A stretch of DNA of 5,722 nucleotides from Galbibacter sp035306585 (GTDB lineage Bacteria > Bacteroidota > Bacteroidia > Flavobacteriales > Flavobacteriaceae), in assembly GCF_035306585.1 (NCBI RefSeq), contig NZ_DATGNU010000036.1:1-5722 (forward strand). Reading direction: 5' to 3'. Shown in pieces: positions 5,395 to 5,722 of this stretch (position 1 is its first letter; each line of letters starts with the position of its first letter). Made by a program: the position numbers and the translations under genes. Below the pieces are notes generated by a model. It saw only the letters and a list, made by a program, of their open reading frames with translations, did no database searches and was not told the origin of the DNA.

Positions 5395-5722
5395 ATGAGT
5401 ACTGCCTTTTTGAATTTTAAAATTCACGATATTCTAAATTTTCTTCTTTTCCTAGTTCTGAGTGTATCTTACGGACAGAACCCATTAGTGATGGATCAAT
5501 TTACTGCTGACCCAACTGCAAGAGTTTTTAATGGTAAATTATATGTGTACCCTTCTCATGATATTATTCCGCCAGTAGGCGAGGGGCGTCCCGAATGGTT
5601 CAATATGGCAGACTACCATGTATTTTCCTCCGAAAACCTTACCGAGTGGGAGGATCACGGCGTCATACTTAGTCAAAAAGATGTTCCATGGGGAGATCCA
5701 GATGCTTATAGTATGTGGGCGC
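5395..5722 (+). CDS. Secreted GH43-type glycosidase, N-terminal part (3' end outside window)
   Basis: The frame starts at ATG 5395 and is open through the window end, giving 109 residues. Residues 1-27 form a signal peptide (hydrophobic core ILNFLLFLVLSV, likely cleavage after SYG). The mature start NPLVMDQFTADPTARVFNGKLYVYPSHD is typical of blade 1 of the five-bladed GH43 propeller, and D39 in ADPTA is the expected catalytic base. EWFNMADYHVFSSENLTEWEDHG (split here around MADYHVFSS) is the usual second segment. The final DAYSMWA should lead into the APD motif with the second catalytic carboxylate, just beyond the edge. GH43 enzymes include beta-xylosidases, alpha-L-arabinofuranosidases and galactosidases, and the subfamily cannot be fixed from this part. 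Near the sulfatase it fits a polysaccharide-degradation locus. The leader ends in AT-rich AATA before the ATG, with no Shine-Dalgarno sequence. Confidence 0.88.
   Translation, partial: MSTAFLNFKIHDILNFLLFLVLSVSYGQNPLVMDQFTADPTARVFNGKLYVYPSHDIIPPVGEGRPEWFNMADYHVFSSENLTEWEDHGVILSQKDVPWGDPDAYSMWA

Overview
The window looks like a piece of a marine Bacteroidota chromosome, most likely a member of the Flavobacteriaceae. The evidence is an AT-rich sequence, a SusC-type TonB-receptor N-terminus, a DUF4199-like membrane protein, a lipoprotein S1 sulfatase with a C-terminal DUF4976-like tail, TAnnTTTG promoter boxes and start codons without clear Shine-Dalgarno sequences. The genus cannot be told from the sequence alone.

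Layout, left to right. (1) Bases 1-584: 3' part of a class I SAM-dependent methyltransferase on the + strand. (2) Bases 621-1124: a convergent four-helix membrane protein resembling DUF4199. (3) Bases 1125-1638: AT-rich and non-coding, with a cluster of ATGTA-type repeats about 150-200 bp before the next start codon. (4) Bases 1639-1821: a broken SusC-like TonB-dependent receptor. It keeps a signal peptide and the start of the carboxypeptidase-regulatory-like domain, then ends after a short tail that looks like the last strand of an outer-membrane barrel. (5) Bases 1822-2196: non-coding, with a strong 14-bp stem-loop and weak inverted repeats near its edges. (6) Bases 2197-3864: a complete lipoprotein sulfatase with a CAPSR formylglycine site. 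(7) Bases 3881-3971: stacked hairpins forming a bidirectional terminator. (8) Bases 3979-5006, minus strand: an lrgA-lrgB pair overlapping by one base. (9) Bases 5007-5394: a divergent intergenic region with promoter-like boxes on both strands. (10) Bases 5395-5722: the N-terminus of a secreted GH43-type glycosidase, cut by the window edge.

The sulfatase, the GH43 enzyme and the receptor remnant together suggest part of a polysaccharide utilisation locus (PUL) for a sulfated, probably algal, glycan. The sulfatase would remove sulfate esters and the GH43 enzyme would trim sugar residues. The usual SusC/SusD import pair is missing here, since SusC is reduced to a stub and no SusD is seen. Import must therefore depend on genes outside the window, or the locus is decaying. 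LrgAB lies between the two enzyme genes on the opposite strand and is probably a housekeeping or overflow-metabolite membrane system. I found no clear evidence of a wholly new system. The most unusual points are the internally collapsed SusC gene, the 300-bp hairpin segment behind it, the alternative hairpins after the sulfatase and the phased repeats upstream of the SusC stub.
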